This document shows positions 1-7,747 of a stretch of 26,124 nt of DNA, one piece after another. Made by a program: the position numbers and the translations under genes. The notes under the pieces are model-generated. The model did no database searches, was not told the origin of the DNA, and was given only the letters and a program-made list of their open reading frames with translations. Origin of the DNA: SIG607 sp045614505 (lineage in GTDB: Bacteria > Bacillota > Clostridia > Oscillospirales > Acutalibacteraceae); contig JAZLDA010000016.1 of the NCBI GenBank assembly GCA_045614505.1, forward strand, positions 1 to 26,124, read 5' to 3'. Every line of letters begins with the position of its first letter. The stretch's first letter is position 1.

Positions 1-321
1 CCTTATAAGAACGGCTAAAAAGATCCCCAGAGACAGAACCCAGTCTGAAATGGAATCGGGTACCTTAAAAGAGTCTAAAATCAGGCCGTAGACGAAAAGG
101 TTATCTATAGATAGGGAGTACTCGGTAATATAGCCGGAAAAGAAGTTCAAAGAATCTTTGAGGGAAATGAAAGTTAAAATCCATCCGAAGACCGCCGCGC
201 ACCCTACTATGGACACCAGCCTTATGGAGGCAGACTTTAATGAATTTGACTTTGCGCTCCAGTACATATCGGCTAGAAAGAGTGCGGAAATGCAAATGAG
301 GGAAATGATTTTAAAAGCCAT
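1..321 (-). CDS. TerC family integral membrane protein (3' end cut by window edge)
   Basis: An open frame starts at an ATG at 319-321, five bases after the uvrB stop, and runs off the left edge for 107 codons without a stop. The product is hydrophobic, with about three membrane segments. It contains GYITEYSLSIDNLFVYGLIL followed by F-x-VP, which closely matches the TerC/Alx family signature (acidic residue, then S-L-S-x-D-N-L-F). TerC proteins are multi-pass membrane proteins linked to tellurite resistance and, in Bacillus and E. coli, to manganese efflux and metalation of exported proteins; which applies here cannot be told. No clear ribosome-binding site precedes the ATG, so translation may be coupled to uvrB. 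Like the adjacent 3' part of uvrB, it uses AGG and CTA codons more freely than the rest of the window. Confidence is high for the family and low for the substrate. Confidence 0.8.
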   Translation of the reverse strand, partial: MAFKIISLICISALFLADMYWSAKSNSLKSASIRLVSIVGCAAVFGWILTFISLKDSLNFFSGYITEYSLSIDNLFVYGLILDSFKVPDSISDWVLSLGIFLAVLIR

Positions 322-326
322 GTGAG

Positions 327-2297
327 TTATTTTTTAAAGTTGCGAAAATCCACCCCCATTTCTTCTAGCTCGTCTCTTAGAGCTGCGGCCTGTTCAAAGT
401 CCATATTTTTCGATGCCTCCATCATTTTTTCGTAAAGCTCTTTTGGATCGGAAGTTTTAGGCTGGGTAAAGATGCGCTTTTTGGCGGGATGATCCTTCTT
501 TTTCTCTACCAAAGCGGGGCCGGATGCCTTCTTTTCAATGGATTTTGGAACTATGCCTTCCTTTTTGTTCCACTCCAGCTGCTTTTTCCGCCTCCGGTTT
601 GTTTCGTCTATGGCCTCTTTCATGGCTTCGGTTACGCCGGAAGCATACATTATAACCGTCCCGTCAACGTTTCTGGCAGCCCTGCCAATGATTTGAATAA
701 GGCTGGTGAAAGATCTTAAAAAGCCTTCTTTGTCGGCATCCAAGATAGCTACCAGGGAGACTGACGGAAGATCTAGCCCCTCCCTTAGGAGGTTGATTCC
801 CACTACCGCGTCCAGTTTTCCTTCTTGAAGCTTTCCTAGAATTTCTATCCTGTCGAGGGTGGGAATGTCGGAGTGGAGGTATTCCGACCTTATCCCTTCT
901 TCTCTGAAGAAGGTGGAAAGATCCTCTGCCATTTTTTTGGTGAGGGTGGTAACAAGAACTCTTTCTTTTCTTTCTACCCGCAAATTAATTTCGGAAATAA
1001 GGTCGTCAATCTGTCCCTCACTGGGTCTAACCGATATCTCAGGGTCAAGAAGTCCCGTAGGACGAATAACCTGCTCAACCGTCTGAGCAGATACATTTTT
1101 TTCAAATTCACCGGGGGTGGCGGAAACAAACACCGCCTGATTAATATGGGAATAAAATTCATCAAAATTTAAGGGTCTATTATCAAAGGCGGAGGGAAGC
1201 CGGAAGCCGAATTCCACAAGGTTTGATTTTCTTGCAAAATCACCGCCGTGCATACCCCTTACCTGAGGAAGTGTAACATGAGACTCGTCCACAAAAAGCA
1301 CAAAATCATCGGGGAAATAATCAAGCAGGGTTGACGGTGTGCTTCCCCTAATTCTGCCTGCAAGAACACCTGAATAGTTTTCAATCCCCTTACAGGTACC
1401 CACCTCTTTGAGCATTTCAACATCATACTCTGTGCGCTGTCTTATTCTTTGGGCTTCAATGAGTTTTCCCTCTTCTTCAAAGAATTTAACACGCTCTTCC
1501 ATTTCAGCCAGTATGCGCTCTACACCCTCCTGCATTTTTTCCTCTGAAATAATGTAGTGTGAAGCAGGATAAATAGCAACATGGCTCAAAGTGTTTTTAA
1601 TTTCACCTGTTAAGGTATTGATTTCGCAAATTCTATCAATTTCGTCACCGAAAAATTCTACCCTTATTGCATTTTCATAGGAATAGGCAGGATAAATATC
1701 AACGGTATCACCGCGTACGCGGAACTTATTACGAATGAAATTAATGTCATTTCTCTCATACTGCAAAGTAATAAGTTTTCTTATAAGAGCATCTCTTTCC
1801 ATAGTGTTTCCCTGTCGCAGAGAAATCACCATTTCTCTGTAGTCAATCGGGTCACCAAGAGTATAAATGCAGGAAACCGAAGCGACGATTATAACGTCTC
1901 TGCGTTCAGACAGGGCACAGGTTGCGCTGTGGCGCAATTTATCAATCTCGTCATTAATAGCAGAATCCTTTTCTATATAGGTATCACTGCCCGGAATATA
2001 TGCTTCAGGCTGGTAGTAATCGTAGTAGGAAACAAAATACTCCACCGCATTTTCGGGAAATAATTCACGAAATTCAGTGCATAACTGTGCCGCTAAAGTT
2101 TTGTTGTGAGCAAGAACAAGTGTGGGACGGTTTACTTTTTCTATAACATTAGCCATGGTAAAGGTTTTACCCGAACCCGTAACACCAAGTAGCACCTGCT
2201 CTTTCATTCCGTTCTCCAGACCTTGCACTAACTTATCAATAGCCTGCGGTTGGTCACCCGTAGGCTTATATTTTGAAACAAGTTTAAATTTATCCAC
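327..2297 (-). CDS. uvrB: UvrABC system protein B (excinuclease subunit)
   Basis: UvrB is the DNA-damage-verifying helicase-like subunit of nucleotide excision repair; it is loaded by UvrA and recruits UvrC. The protein has Walker A GVTGSGKT (residues 38-45), the beta-hairpin region with YYDYYQPEAYIP, the DEAD-like box FVDESH, motif VI QIIGRAARN, and a C-terminal UVR domain (KELYEKMMEASKNMDFEQAA) that contacts UvrC. The length of 656 residues is normal. I chose the GTG at 2295-2297. The ribosome-binding site AAGGAGGG (2304-2311) lies six bases upstream of it, but only about one base from an alternative in-frame TTG at 2301-2303. The product then begins MDKFKLVSKYKPTGDQP, as usual for the family. 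Codon style appears to change inside the gene near 1.0-1.2 kb (see findings). It probably forms an operon with the TerC gene. Confidence is very high. Confidence 0.97.
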   Translation of the reverse strand: MDKFKLVSKYKPTGDQPQAIDKLVQGLENGMKEQVLLGVTGSGKTFTMANVIEKVNRPTLVLAHNKTLAAQLCTEFRELFPENAVEYFVSYYDYYQPEAYIPGSDTYIEKDSAINDEIDKLRHSATCALSERRDVIIVASVSCIYTLGDPIDYREMVISLRQGNTMERDALIRKLITLQYERNDINFIRNKFRVRGDTVDIYPAYSYENAIRVEFFGDEIDRICEINTLTGEIKNTLSHVAIYPASHYIISEEKMQEGVERILAEMEERVKFFEEEGKLIEAQRIRQRTEYDVEMLKEVGTCKGIENYSGVLAGRIRGSTPSTLLDYFPDDFVLFVDESHVTLPQVRGMHGGDFARKSNLVEFGFRLPSAFDNRPLNFDEFYSHINQAVFVSATPGEFEKNVSAQTVEQVIRPTGLLDPEISVRPSEGQIDDLISEINLRVERKERVLVTTLTKKMAEDLSTFFREEGIRSEYLHSDIPTLDRIEILGKLQEGKLDAVVGINLLREGLDLPSVSLVAILDADKEGFLRSFTSLIQIIGRAARNVDGTVIMYASGVTEAMKEAIDETNRRRKKQLEWNKKEGIVPKSIEKKASGPALVEKKKDHPAKKRIFTQPKTSDPKELYEKMMEASKNMDFEQAAALRDELEEMGVDFRNFKK

Positions 2298-2324
2298 AAG
2301 CAACCCTCCTTAAAGAAAACATAC

Positions 2325-2352
2325 ATTATATATTATAACATATATTTTACAA
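2325..2352 (-). promoter_or_regulatory. Candidate sigma-A promoter of uvrB
   Basis: On the minus strand TTGTAA (2352-2347) and TATAAT (2330-2325) are 16 bases apart, upstream of the uvrB ribosome-binding site. A second TATAAT at 2337-2332 could pair with a TTTATT further upstream at 17 bases. The sequence is very AT-rich, so the choice between the two is uncertain. No LexA-like operator was recognised. Confidence 0.5.
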
Positions 2353-2731
2353 AAAATAAAGAGAAACCCATACCTTTAATATCACATATTAGGAACAATT
2401 CTGCATATTTTCATAATTGTTTGTGTATATACATATATATAGGTAAAACGGTGGACATACATATAGGTTATTAAATAATTCAAAATCACCCCATATAGTG
2501 TCAAATCAGTAAAAAACAAACATATCTTGTGTTTTTTGATGCAAAAACACCCCCAAAAACCGCCTTTCTCCCCCACAATGGGAAGTTTTACGGCAAAAAT
2601 TGTAGGTTTGCACAAGGCGAATGGTAAAAATTGGTAAAAAATCCATCTTTTTTAGTTATTACAAGGTTGTAACTTTTTGAAATCTTTTTGTTATTTGTGC
2701 ATTTTGCACAAAACAGCACCGTTTATTTTGT
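2353..2731. other. Non-coding interval between uvrB and the 3D-domain gene
   Basis: This AT-rich interval lies between two divergent genes. It contains runs of TATA and a short imperfect duplication (ACATATATATAGGT near 2430 and ACATACATATAGGT near 2457). No convincing ORF with a ribosome-binding site, no riboswitch and no terminator was seen. The longest open frame here has an odd composition and no start signal. Confidence 0.5.
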
Positions 2732-2760
2732 TTGACATTTTACGAAATGCTGTTTATAAT
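2732..2760 (+). promoter_or_regulatory. Sigma-A promoter of the 3D-domain protein gene
   Basis: TTGACA (2732-2737) and TATAAT (2755-2760) are both perfect consensus, with a 17-base spacer. The predicted leader is about 80 bases. It holds an imperfect stem-loop near 2761-2787 (ATAC/GTAT and CGCCTC against GAGGGCG) and a small GCGC-closed loop just before the ribosome-binding site. Confidence 0.85.
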
Positions 2761-2846
2761 ATACTTCGCCTCGTTAAGAGGGCGTATTTTAATCCTAAAA
2801 ACCACCAAATTTGCGCGGCAAAATGCGCAAGTCAAAGGAGTTATTT

Positions 2847-3884
2847 ATGTTTAAAAAGAAAGTTGAAAAAACCGCTAAAGAGGTATCAGGTGCGGCTAAG
2901 AAAATTGCGCGTATCGCTTCGATTCTCGGAATGTGCGCTCTGCTTGTTGCCACTTCTGTGTATTTTTGCCTCTCGGTAAACGTTGTTTCCATTTTTGACG
3001 GAACCGACACCAAGACCCTTTATACATTAAAGGGAGATGTTCGCTCGATTTTAGGTCATGCAGGTTATTCCGATGACTACAACGTAGTTTCCACCTCAAA
3101 GGACGGCAACAAAATCTCCATTGAGGTTGAGGAAACCTTCCCCGTTTACATTACCTACGGTGACAAAACTGTCACCCATATCACTGCAAAAGCCGAAGTT
3201 AATGCTATTCTAACTTCTGCCGGTATATCTGTTACCGAGGGCGATATAGTTTCACTTGACCTTAACAAGGTTATAGAAGAAGAAACCTATATCGACATAG
3301 TCCCCTCTGCAAAGGAAGAGGCGGTAATAACCCTTTCCAAGCAGGAAAAAGAGGATAATGAAGACGAAAAGAAGAACACTTCTTCCACTACAAGCAAGAA
3401 GCCTTCTACAACCAGTAAACCTTCTTCAAGCAGCAAGCCTTCTTCAAGTAGCAAGCCTTCTTCAAGTAAGCCATCAAGTTCTTCCGGCAGCTCTCTGGGT
3501 AATGTAACCTACCCCAGCGCAGGCAAGAGCCCCATTTCCGAGCTTACTCCTGATACGCCCATTGCTTTGGACGAAAACGGCGTTCCGCTAAATTACAAGA
3601 GCAGTAAACGCGTTCAGGCAACTGCCTATACCCACACCGGAAACAAATGCTCCACAGGTGTTTGGCCCAAGCCCGGTTATATAGCAGTTGACCCAAAGGT
3701 AATTCCTTACGGCACAAAAATGTATATTGTTTCTGCTGACGGAAAATACGTGTACGGTTATGCAATAGCAGCCGATACCGGCGGATTTATAAAGAAGCGT
3801 CCCACCAACGTTGACCTGTTTATGCATACAGCATCTGCCTGCAGAACCTTCGGCAGAAGAGATGTAATAATCTACTTCTTATAA
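2847..3884 (+). CDS. Membrane-anchored 3D-domain cell-wall protein (YabE/RpfB-like)
   Basis: The 345-residue protein has a short cytoplasmic N-terminus, one hydrophobic anchor (about residues 20-45) and two DUF348-like ubiquitin-fold segments (about 46-155). A flexible linker of repeated S-S-S-K-P follows (about 170-225), then a C-terminal 3D domain (about 255-345) with DPKVIPYGTKMYI, ADTGGFIK and NVDLFMHT, including the conserved aspartates. 3D domains share the double-psi barrel fold of MltA-type lytic transglycosylases. Firmicute relatives such as YabE are thought to cleave or remodel peptidoglycan. YabE normally carries a G5 domain between DUF348 and 3D; here a Ser/Lys/Pro linker replaces it. 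The start is the ATG at 2847, with AAAGGAG six bases upstream (2834-2840); an upstream in-frame ATG at 2811 lacks such a site. The gene is monocistronic, with its own promoter and terminator. Confidence 0.88.
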   Translation: MFKKKVEKTAKEVSGAAKKIARIASILGMCALLVATSVYFCLSVNVVSIFDGTDTKTLYTLKGDVRSILGHAGYSDDYNVVSTSKDGNKISIEVEETFPVYITYGDKTVTHITAKAEVNAILTSAGISVTEGDIVSLDLNKVIEEETYIDIVPSAKEEAVITLSKQEKEDNEDEKKNTSSTTSKKPSTTSKPSSSSKPSSSSKPSSSKPSSSSGSSLGNVTYPSAGKSPISELTPDTPIALDENGVPLNYKSSKRVQATAYTHTGNKCSTGVWPKPGYIAVDPKVIPYGTKMYIVSADGKYVYGYAIAADTGGFIKKRPTNVDLFMHTASACRTFGRRDVIIYFL

Positions 3885-3893
3885 TTTAAATTC

Positions 3894-3929
3894 AAAAGGA
3901 TAATCTGTTAATTCAGATTATCCTTTTTT
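3894..3929. terminator. Bidirectional intrinsic terminator (3D-domain gene / lysR)
   Basis: A 14-bp perfect stem (3894-3907 with 3914-3927) has loop TTAATT and ends in a T-run on the plus strand. The flanking A-run gives a T-run on the other strand too. The LysR stop codon (3918-3920) lies inside the right arm, so the hairpin serves both convergent genes. Confidence 0.9.
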
Positions 3930-4865
3930 ATATATTTCTGTTGCTGTGGATACAAATTCTGAAACAGCGGGACTTATATAGCCCTTCTTTTTATAAGCGA
4001 TATATAGTGTTCTTTTTGCATATGGGCTATTTAATTTATAAAAAACCAGGTTATCATAGTGTGAAGCGCAACGTACTACAGTATCGGTAGTAAAAGTAAC
4101 CCCCATACCGGAACCCGCCATATTATAAGCGGTAATCAGCTGGTCTACATCTATTAAAGATTTAGGTTTAAAACCGTATTCCTCACAGATTCTAACACCG
4201 CACTTTTCCATATTATTGCCTTTTTTGAGTTGAATAAATCGTTCATTTCTCAGTTCCTGTAGATTTATTCCTTCCGTTTCTTTTTTAAGATGTTTTTTAC
4301 CTATTATATCTTTTGCTGTCAGTGCAGCGGATTTCCATACACTGTTAATACTATGTTGTTTTGGAACAGCTAAAAGGACGTGCTCATTGAGAAGAGGGAA
4401 AAATTCGAAATTGTCGCCATTAAAATCATAATCTATAAGTATTTCTATTTCTTCAGAGAATAATTTTTCCTGAAGATTCATAGAATTAGATTCAAGAATC
4501 AGAACATTTATTTTAGGATATTTTTTAGAGAATTCCATAATAATTTCAGGCAATATATATGAGGAAATAAAAGCGGCACCGCTCACAGAAACATCTCCTA
4601 CTTCCAGAGAATAAATGTTATTCACATTATTCCTCACATTACGTTCAATGCGTAGCATTTCTTCAACAGCAGCTATATACACCCGACCTGCATCCGTAAG
4701 CATAATAGGTCCATTTCCTCTGCTGAAAACTTTAAACCCCAGTTCATCTTCAGCCTTTTTTATTGTTGCGCTGAGTGAGGGCTGGGAAATAAACAGCTTC
4801 TTTGCCGCCTGAGTAAAACTCTGTTCTTCATATATTTTATAAATATAATCTGCATATTTAAACAT
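3918..4865 (-). CDS. LysR family transcriptional regulator
   Basis: The 315-residue protein has an N-terminal winged HTH (about residues 1-60: SFTQAAKKLFISQPSLSATI, then LGFKVFSRGNGPIMLTDAG). A linker helix and a periplasmic-binding-protein-like effector domain (about 88-300) follow. Length and architecture are standard for the family. The start is the ATG at 4863-4865, with AGGTG at 4871-4875 upstream. The gene is divergent from the AlaA-type aminotransferase gene, and the 108-base gap holds a T-N11-A dyad inside overlapping promoters. Control of the aminotransferase and of itself is therefore the likely role. The effector is unknown; an amino acid or keto acid is a reasonable guess from the neighbour only. 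Confidence 0.93.
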   Translation of the reverse strand: MFKYADYIYKIYEEQSFTQAAKKLFISQPSLSATIKKAEDELGFKVFSRGNGPIMLTDAGRVYIAAVEEMLRIERNVRNNVNNIYSLEVGDVSVSGAAFISSYILPEIIMEFSKKYPKINVLILESNSMNLQEKLFSEEIEILIDYDFNGDNFEFFPLLNEHVLLAVPKQHSINSVWKSAALTAKDIIGKKHLKKETEGINLQELRNERFIQLKKGNNMEKCGVRICEEYGFKPKSLIDVDQLITAYNMAGSGMGVTFTTDTVVRCASHYDNLVFYKLNSPYAKRTLYIAYKKKGYISPAVSEFVSTATEIYKKG

Positions 4866-4914
4866 ACAATCACCTATAATTCTTTGATTATGGTTTTTAT
4901 ACTCATATATGTAT

Positions 4915-4946
4915 TTGATTATAGCACAATGCTATGATATAATCAA
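4915..4946. promoter_or_regulatory. Face-to-face lysR/alaA promoters with embedded LysR box
   Basis: On the plus strand TTGATT (4915-4920) and TATAAT (4938-4943) are 17 bases apart and drive the aminotransferase. On the minus strand TTGATT (4946-4941) and TATAAT (4923-4918), also 17 bases apart, drive lysR. The two promoters occupy the same 32 bases. In their middle is the dyad ATAGCA-CAA-TGCTAT (4921-4935), which contains the LysR motif T-N11-A (T4922, A4934). RNA polymerase could bind only one direction at a time. Confidence 0.8.
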
Positions 4947-4972
4947 TACATTGTTTAAGAAAGGTGATTAAA

Positions 4973-6181
4973 ATGGATTTTTGTTCAGATATACTAAAAT
5001 ATGTAAACTCTGATATAAGAGGAAAAGATTATTACACAGCATTAGAGCTTGAAGCAAAGGGTGAAAAAGTTTTAAAACTAAATACGGGTAACCCTGCCGC
5101 ATTTGATTTTGAGATGCCTAAAAGTGTAAAAAAGGCAATTTCAGAGAAAATAGATATATCACTGGGTTATTGTGACGTAAGAGGTATGATTGACGCGCGT
5201 GAAGCCATACTCAAGTACCATAAATCAAGAAATATAACCAGTGCAGATTTAGACGATATTTTCATAGGAAATGGTGTTAGTGAAATCGCCTCTATAGTAA
5301 CTACGGCTATTTTAAACAAGGGTGATAAAGTACTTGTTCCCATGCCCTGCTACTCTTTATGGACTAACGAAATAATATTGCATAATGCCACACCCGTTTT
5401 TTACAAATGTGACGAAGAAAACGGATGGAACCCCGACACCGAACATATAAAAAGTCTTATAACGGCCGACACAAAAGCTATTCTTGTTATTAACCCAAAC
5501 AATCCCACCGGTGCCGTGTATCCGGAGCACATACTTAAAGAAATAGCAGATATTGCAAGACAAAATAATCTTATAATACTATCCGATGAAATTTACGACC
5601 GTCTTATATTTAACGGTAAGAATTATACATCCATAGCAAGTCTTACCGACGAGGTAACCGTTATAACAATGAACGGTCTTTCTAAGTCTCATTGTCTGTG
5701 CGGTTTTCGTTGCGGATGGATGATAATAAGCGGAGACATTAAAAAGCGAAAGGAAATAGGCGAAGCGGTTCTGAAGCTGGCTTCTATAAGACTTTCGGCA
5801 AATGCCATTATGCAAACGGCAATTCCCGATGCCCTTACAGATACATCATACACGGAAGATATGCTAAGTTCAAACGGAAGACTTTATAAGCAACGTATGG
5901 CAGCCTTTGAAGAACTGGATAAAATAGAAGGTATTTCTTATGTAAAAAACGATGGCGGTTTTTACGTTTTCCCCAAAATAAAAGCAAATTATCTAAAATT
6001 CAAAAACGACAAAGATTTTACTCATGATTTACTATTAAGTAAAAATATTTTAGTTGTACCCGGAAGCGGGTTCTCTTATGATAAGCCGGACCATTTTCGT
6101 ATAGTCCTGCTACCTCAGGAAGAAACATTAAAATATGCAATTAAAAAAATAGGTGAATTTATAGAAGAAAATAAAAGCTAA
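4973..6181 (+). CDS. alaA: Pyridoxal-phosphate aminotransferase, AlaA-like (glutamate-pyruvate type)
   Basis: This is a 402-residue fold-type I aminotransferase. The sequence follows E. coli AlaA through long stretches: KLNTGNPAAFDF, GYCDVRGM, IGNGVSE, NPNNPTG (174-180), SDEIYD (D205) and NGLSKSH with the PLP lysine at K238. GFRxGW (R246) and a substrate-carboxylate arginine at R376 (FRIVLLP) follow. AlaA makes alanine from pyruvate with glutamate as amino donor; related enzymes use other keto acids, so the exact substrate is inferred. The start is the ATG at 4973, with AAAGGTG six bases upstream; an in-frame GTG at 4964 overlaps that site and is unlikely. The gene is divergent from a LysR regulator and followed directly by a terminator. 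Confidence 0.88.
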   Translation: MDFCSDILKYVNSDIRGKDYYTALELEAKGEKVLKLNTGNPAAFDFEMPKSVKKAISEKIDISLGYCDVRGMIDAREAILKYHKSRNITSADLDDIFIGNGVSEIASIVTTAILNKGDKVLVPMPCYSLWTNEIILHNATPVFYKCDEENGWNPDTEHIKSLITADTKAILVINPNNPTGAVYPEHILKEIADIARQNNLIILSDEIYDRLIFNGKNYTSIASLTDEVTVITMNGLSKSHCLCGFRCGWMIISGDIKKRKEIGEAVLKLASIRLSANAIMQTAIPDALTDTSYTEDMLSSNGRLYKQRMAAFEELDKIEGISYVKNDGGFYVFPKIKANYLKFKNDKDFTHDLLLSKNILVVPGSGFSYDKPDHFRIVLLPQEETLKYAIKKIGEFIEENKS

Positions 6182-6185
6182 AAAC

Positions 6186-6214
6186 AAAAATGAGTCCTTT
6201 CGGACTCATTTTTT
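6186..6214. terminator. Intrinsic terminator between alaA and the flavin-reductase gene
   Basis: The stem AAAAATGAGTCC / GGACTCATTTTT has loop TTTC and T-runs in both directions. It serves both convergent genes. The stop codon of the minus-strand gene (6213-6215) abuts the T-run. Confidence 0.9.
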
Positions 6215-6719
6215 ATGCTTCTTCTTTTACGTAAATACGCTCAATGGAGCCGATTATAAGATTATGCCAGCCGCCGTTTTTATACCATTTCTCATCTATC
6301 GTTTTATCAGTGAGAAACTCTTTATCCATAGGCTGTATGTATTTCTTCTTAATAATAAGCACAAGCCTCGCTTCATCAAAATACACATACTTATCGTTCA
6401 TAACAGGTGTTAAGCCTGCAAGGGCGGTTTTATCGGTGTCTCTGCCCGATTTACTTCCGCATACCTTGTGAATGTCCCTTTTATCCCCATAGAAGGTAAG
6501 GGTAAAATAATCGCTATTTTCAATAAAATCCATTGTATAGCGCTCGGGGCGTACAACTACGGCAACGCTGTTTTCTCCCCACATTTCACCCATAAAGCCC
6601 CAGGATGCAGTCATCATATTATAGCCGTCTTTATTACCGGCAGAAATCAGCATATACTCCTTTGAAATTATTTCAATAACATTTTCTTTAAAATCCCTAA
6701 GACAAATATCTCTGAACAT
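6213..6719 (-). CDS. Flavin reductase-like (flavoredoxin-type) FMN-binding protein
   Basis: The 168-residue protein has the flavin reductase-like split-barrel pattern. An N-terminal NMMTASWGFMG matches the N-x-M-T-x-S/A-W flavin-binding stretch. RPERYTMDFIENSDYFTLTF and CGSKSGRDTDK follow in the usual order. Relatives bind FMN and act as flavoredoxins or NAD(P)H:flavin oxidoreductases; the electron partner is not evident. The ATG at 6717-6719 has AGGAGG (6727-6732) seven bases upstream. The gene stands alone between its own terminator and that of rpsI. A weak promoter may lie in the roughly 40 bases between. Confidence 0.83.
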   Translation of the reverse strand: MFRDICLRDFKENVIEIISKEYMLISAGNKDGYNMMTASWGFMGEMWGENSVAVVVRPERYTMDFIENSDYFTLTFYGDKRDIHKVCGSKSGRDTDKTALAGLTPVMNDKYVYFDEARLVLIIKKKYIQPMDKEFLTDKTIDEKWYKNGGWHNLIIGSIERIYVKEEA

Positions 6720-6772
6720 ACATATACCTCCTATTATCTATACTATGAAATAAATTATAAACCAATGCAACT

Positions 6773-6807
6773 AAAAAGAAAACCTCTCAGGAAATACTGA
6801 GAGGTTT
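6773..6807 (-). terminator. Terminator of the rplM-rpsI operon
   Basis: Read on the minus strand, AAACCTCTCAG and CTGAGAGGTTT form an 11-bp stem with loop TATTTC (6780-6807). A TTTTCTTTTTAG tail follows, about 20 bases after the rpsI stop. Confidence 0.9.
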
Positions 6808-6827
6808 CGTAAACGAAAAGATACGTC

Positions 6828-7226
6828 TTAACGCTTGGAGAACTGAGGTGCTCTTCTTGCGCCCTTAAGTCCGTATTTCTTTCTCTCCTTCATACGAGGA
6901 TCACGAGTAAGGAATCCGGCTTTCTTAAGCTCTGCACGAAGCTCAGCATCGCTCTGAAGTAATGCACGTGCAATACCGTGACGGATAGCACCAGCCTGAC
7001 CGGTAACACCGCCGCCTGCAACGCGGCATACGATATCATACTTTTCAGCAGTCTCAGTAAGAGCGAGGGGCTGACGAACGATAAGCTTTAAGGTCTCAAG
7101 ACCAAAATAATCATCGATATCTCTATCATTGATAGTGATTTTGCCTGTGCCGTTGTAAAGACGAACGCGAGCTACAGAACTTTTTCTTCTACCAGTACCG
7201 TAGAAATAAGGTTTACTTTCAAACAT
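6828..7226 (-). CDS. rpsI: 30S ribosomal protein S9
   Basis: The 132-residue protein matches S9 throughout: YGTGRRKSSVARVRL at the N-terminus, a G-rich centre (VAGGGVTGQAGAIRHGIARAL), RDPRMKERKKYG, and the conserved tail QFSKR. This tail reaches toward the P-site tRNA in the 30S subunit. The start is at 7226, with GAAGGGAG upstream. It is the second gene of the conserved L13-S9 operon, about 20 bases after rplM, and is followed by a strong terminator. Confidence 0.98.
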   Translation of the reverse strand: MFESKPYFYGTGRRKSSVARVRLYNGTGKITINDRDIDDYFGLETLKLIVRQPLALTETAEKYDIVCRVAGGGVTGQAGAIRHGIARALLQSDAELRAELKKAGFLTRDPRMKERKKYGLKGARRAPQFSKR

Positions 7227-7246
7227 ATTCTCTTGCTCCCTTCTTA

Positions 7247-7672
7247 TTAGTCAACGAGTTCAGGCTTCTGAGCAACCTGCTTGTACTGGGTACCCTGATA
7301 TACGTGCAGTCTGGTCAGAGCTTTTCTGCCGATGGTGGTGTCGGGAACCATGCCCTTAACAGCCAGTTCCATTGCCAGCTCAGGACGACTACTCATAAGA
7401 GTAGAATATTTAACCTCTTTTAAGTGACCGATGTAGCCGGTGTGACGACGGTAATACTTCTGATCGAGCTTCTTGCCGGTAAGCACTGCCTTTTCAGCAT
7501 TGATTACAACAACGAAGTCGCCGCAGTCAACATTAGGTGTAAATTCAGGCTTGCCCTTACCGCGAAGTAAGTCGGCAACCTTAACTGCAGTACGGCCGAG
7601 GGGCTTGCCTGCAGCATCTACAATGTACCATTTGCGCTGAACTTCAGCGGGTTTTGCCATAAATGTAGACAT
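7247..7672 (-). CDS. rplM: 50S ribosomal protein L13
   Basis: The 141-residue protein begins MSTFMAKPAEVQRKWYIVDA and contains GRTAVKVADLLRGKGKPEFTP, the GDFVVVINAEK stretch, YYRRHTGYIG and the LHVYQG motif near the end, all typical of L13. The frame is open further upstream, but the ATG at 7670-7672 has GGAGG (7680-7684) seven bases before it and gives the normal family length. The upstream extension overlaps the promoter and should not be included. It is the first gene of the rplM-rpsI operon. Confidence 0.98.
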   Translation of the reverse strand: MSTFMAKPAEVQRKWYIVDAAGKPLGRTAVKVADLLRGKGKPEFTPNVDCGDFVVVINAEKAVLTGKKLDQKYYRRHTGYIGHLKEVKYSTLMSSRPELAMELAVKGMVPDTTIGRKALTRLHVYQGTQYKQVAQKPELVD

Positions 7673-7715
7673 AAAACTTCCTCCATAAAAAATTCTTTTA
7701 AAAATTACCTTGAGT

Positions 7716-7744
7716 ATACTACCACATTTCTTTTCCCTTGTCAA
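7716..7744 (-). promoter_or_regulatory. Sigma-A promoter of rplM-rpsI
   Basis: On the minus strand TTGACA (7744-7739) and TAGTAT (7721-7716) have a 17-base spacer. The predicted leader is only about 35 bases, too short for the structured L13 leader known from some Bacilli. Confidence 0.85.
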
Positions 7745-7747
7745 CAC

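Noticed and set aside
101..295. 64-residue open frame on the minus strand
   Set aside because: It is another frame of the TerC-family gene, whose true frame has the family signature and runs to the window edge.
2382..2615. 77-residue open frame on the minus strand upstream of uvrB
   Set aside because: There is no ribosome-binding site, the composition is unlike a protein, and it lies in a TATA-rich interval.
2761..2846. Possible riboswitch before the 3D-domain gene (such genes can be c-di-AMP controlled)
   Set aside because: The predicted leader is only about 80 bases and shows no recognisable c-di-AMP aptamer.
7673..7710. L13 autoregulatory leader
   Set aside because: The promoter leaves only about 35 leader bases, with no structured element.
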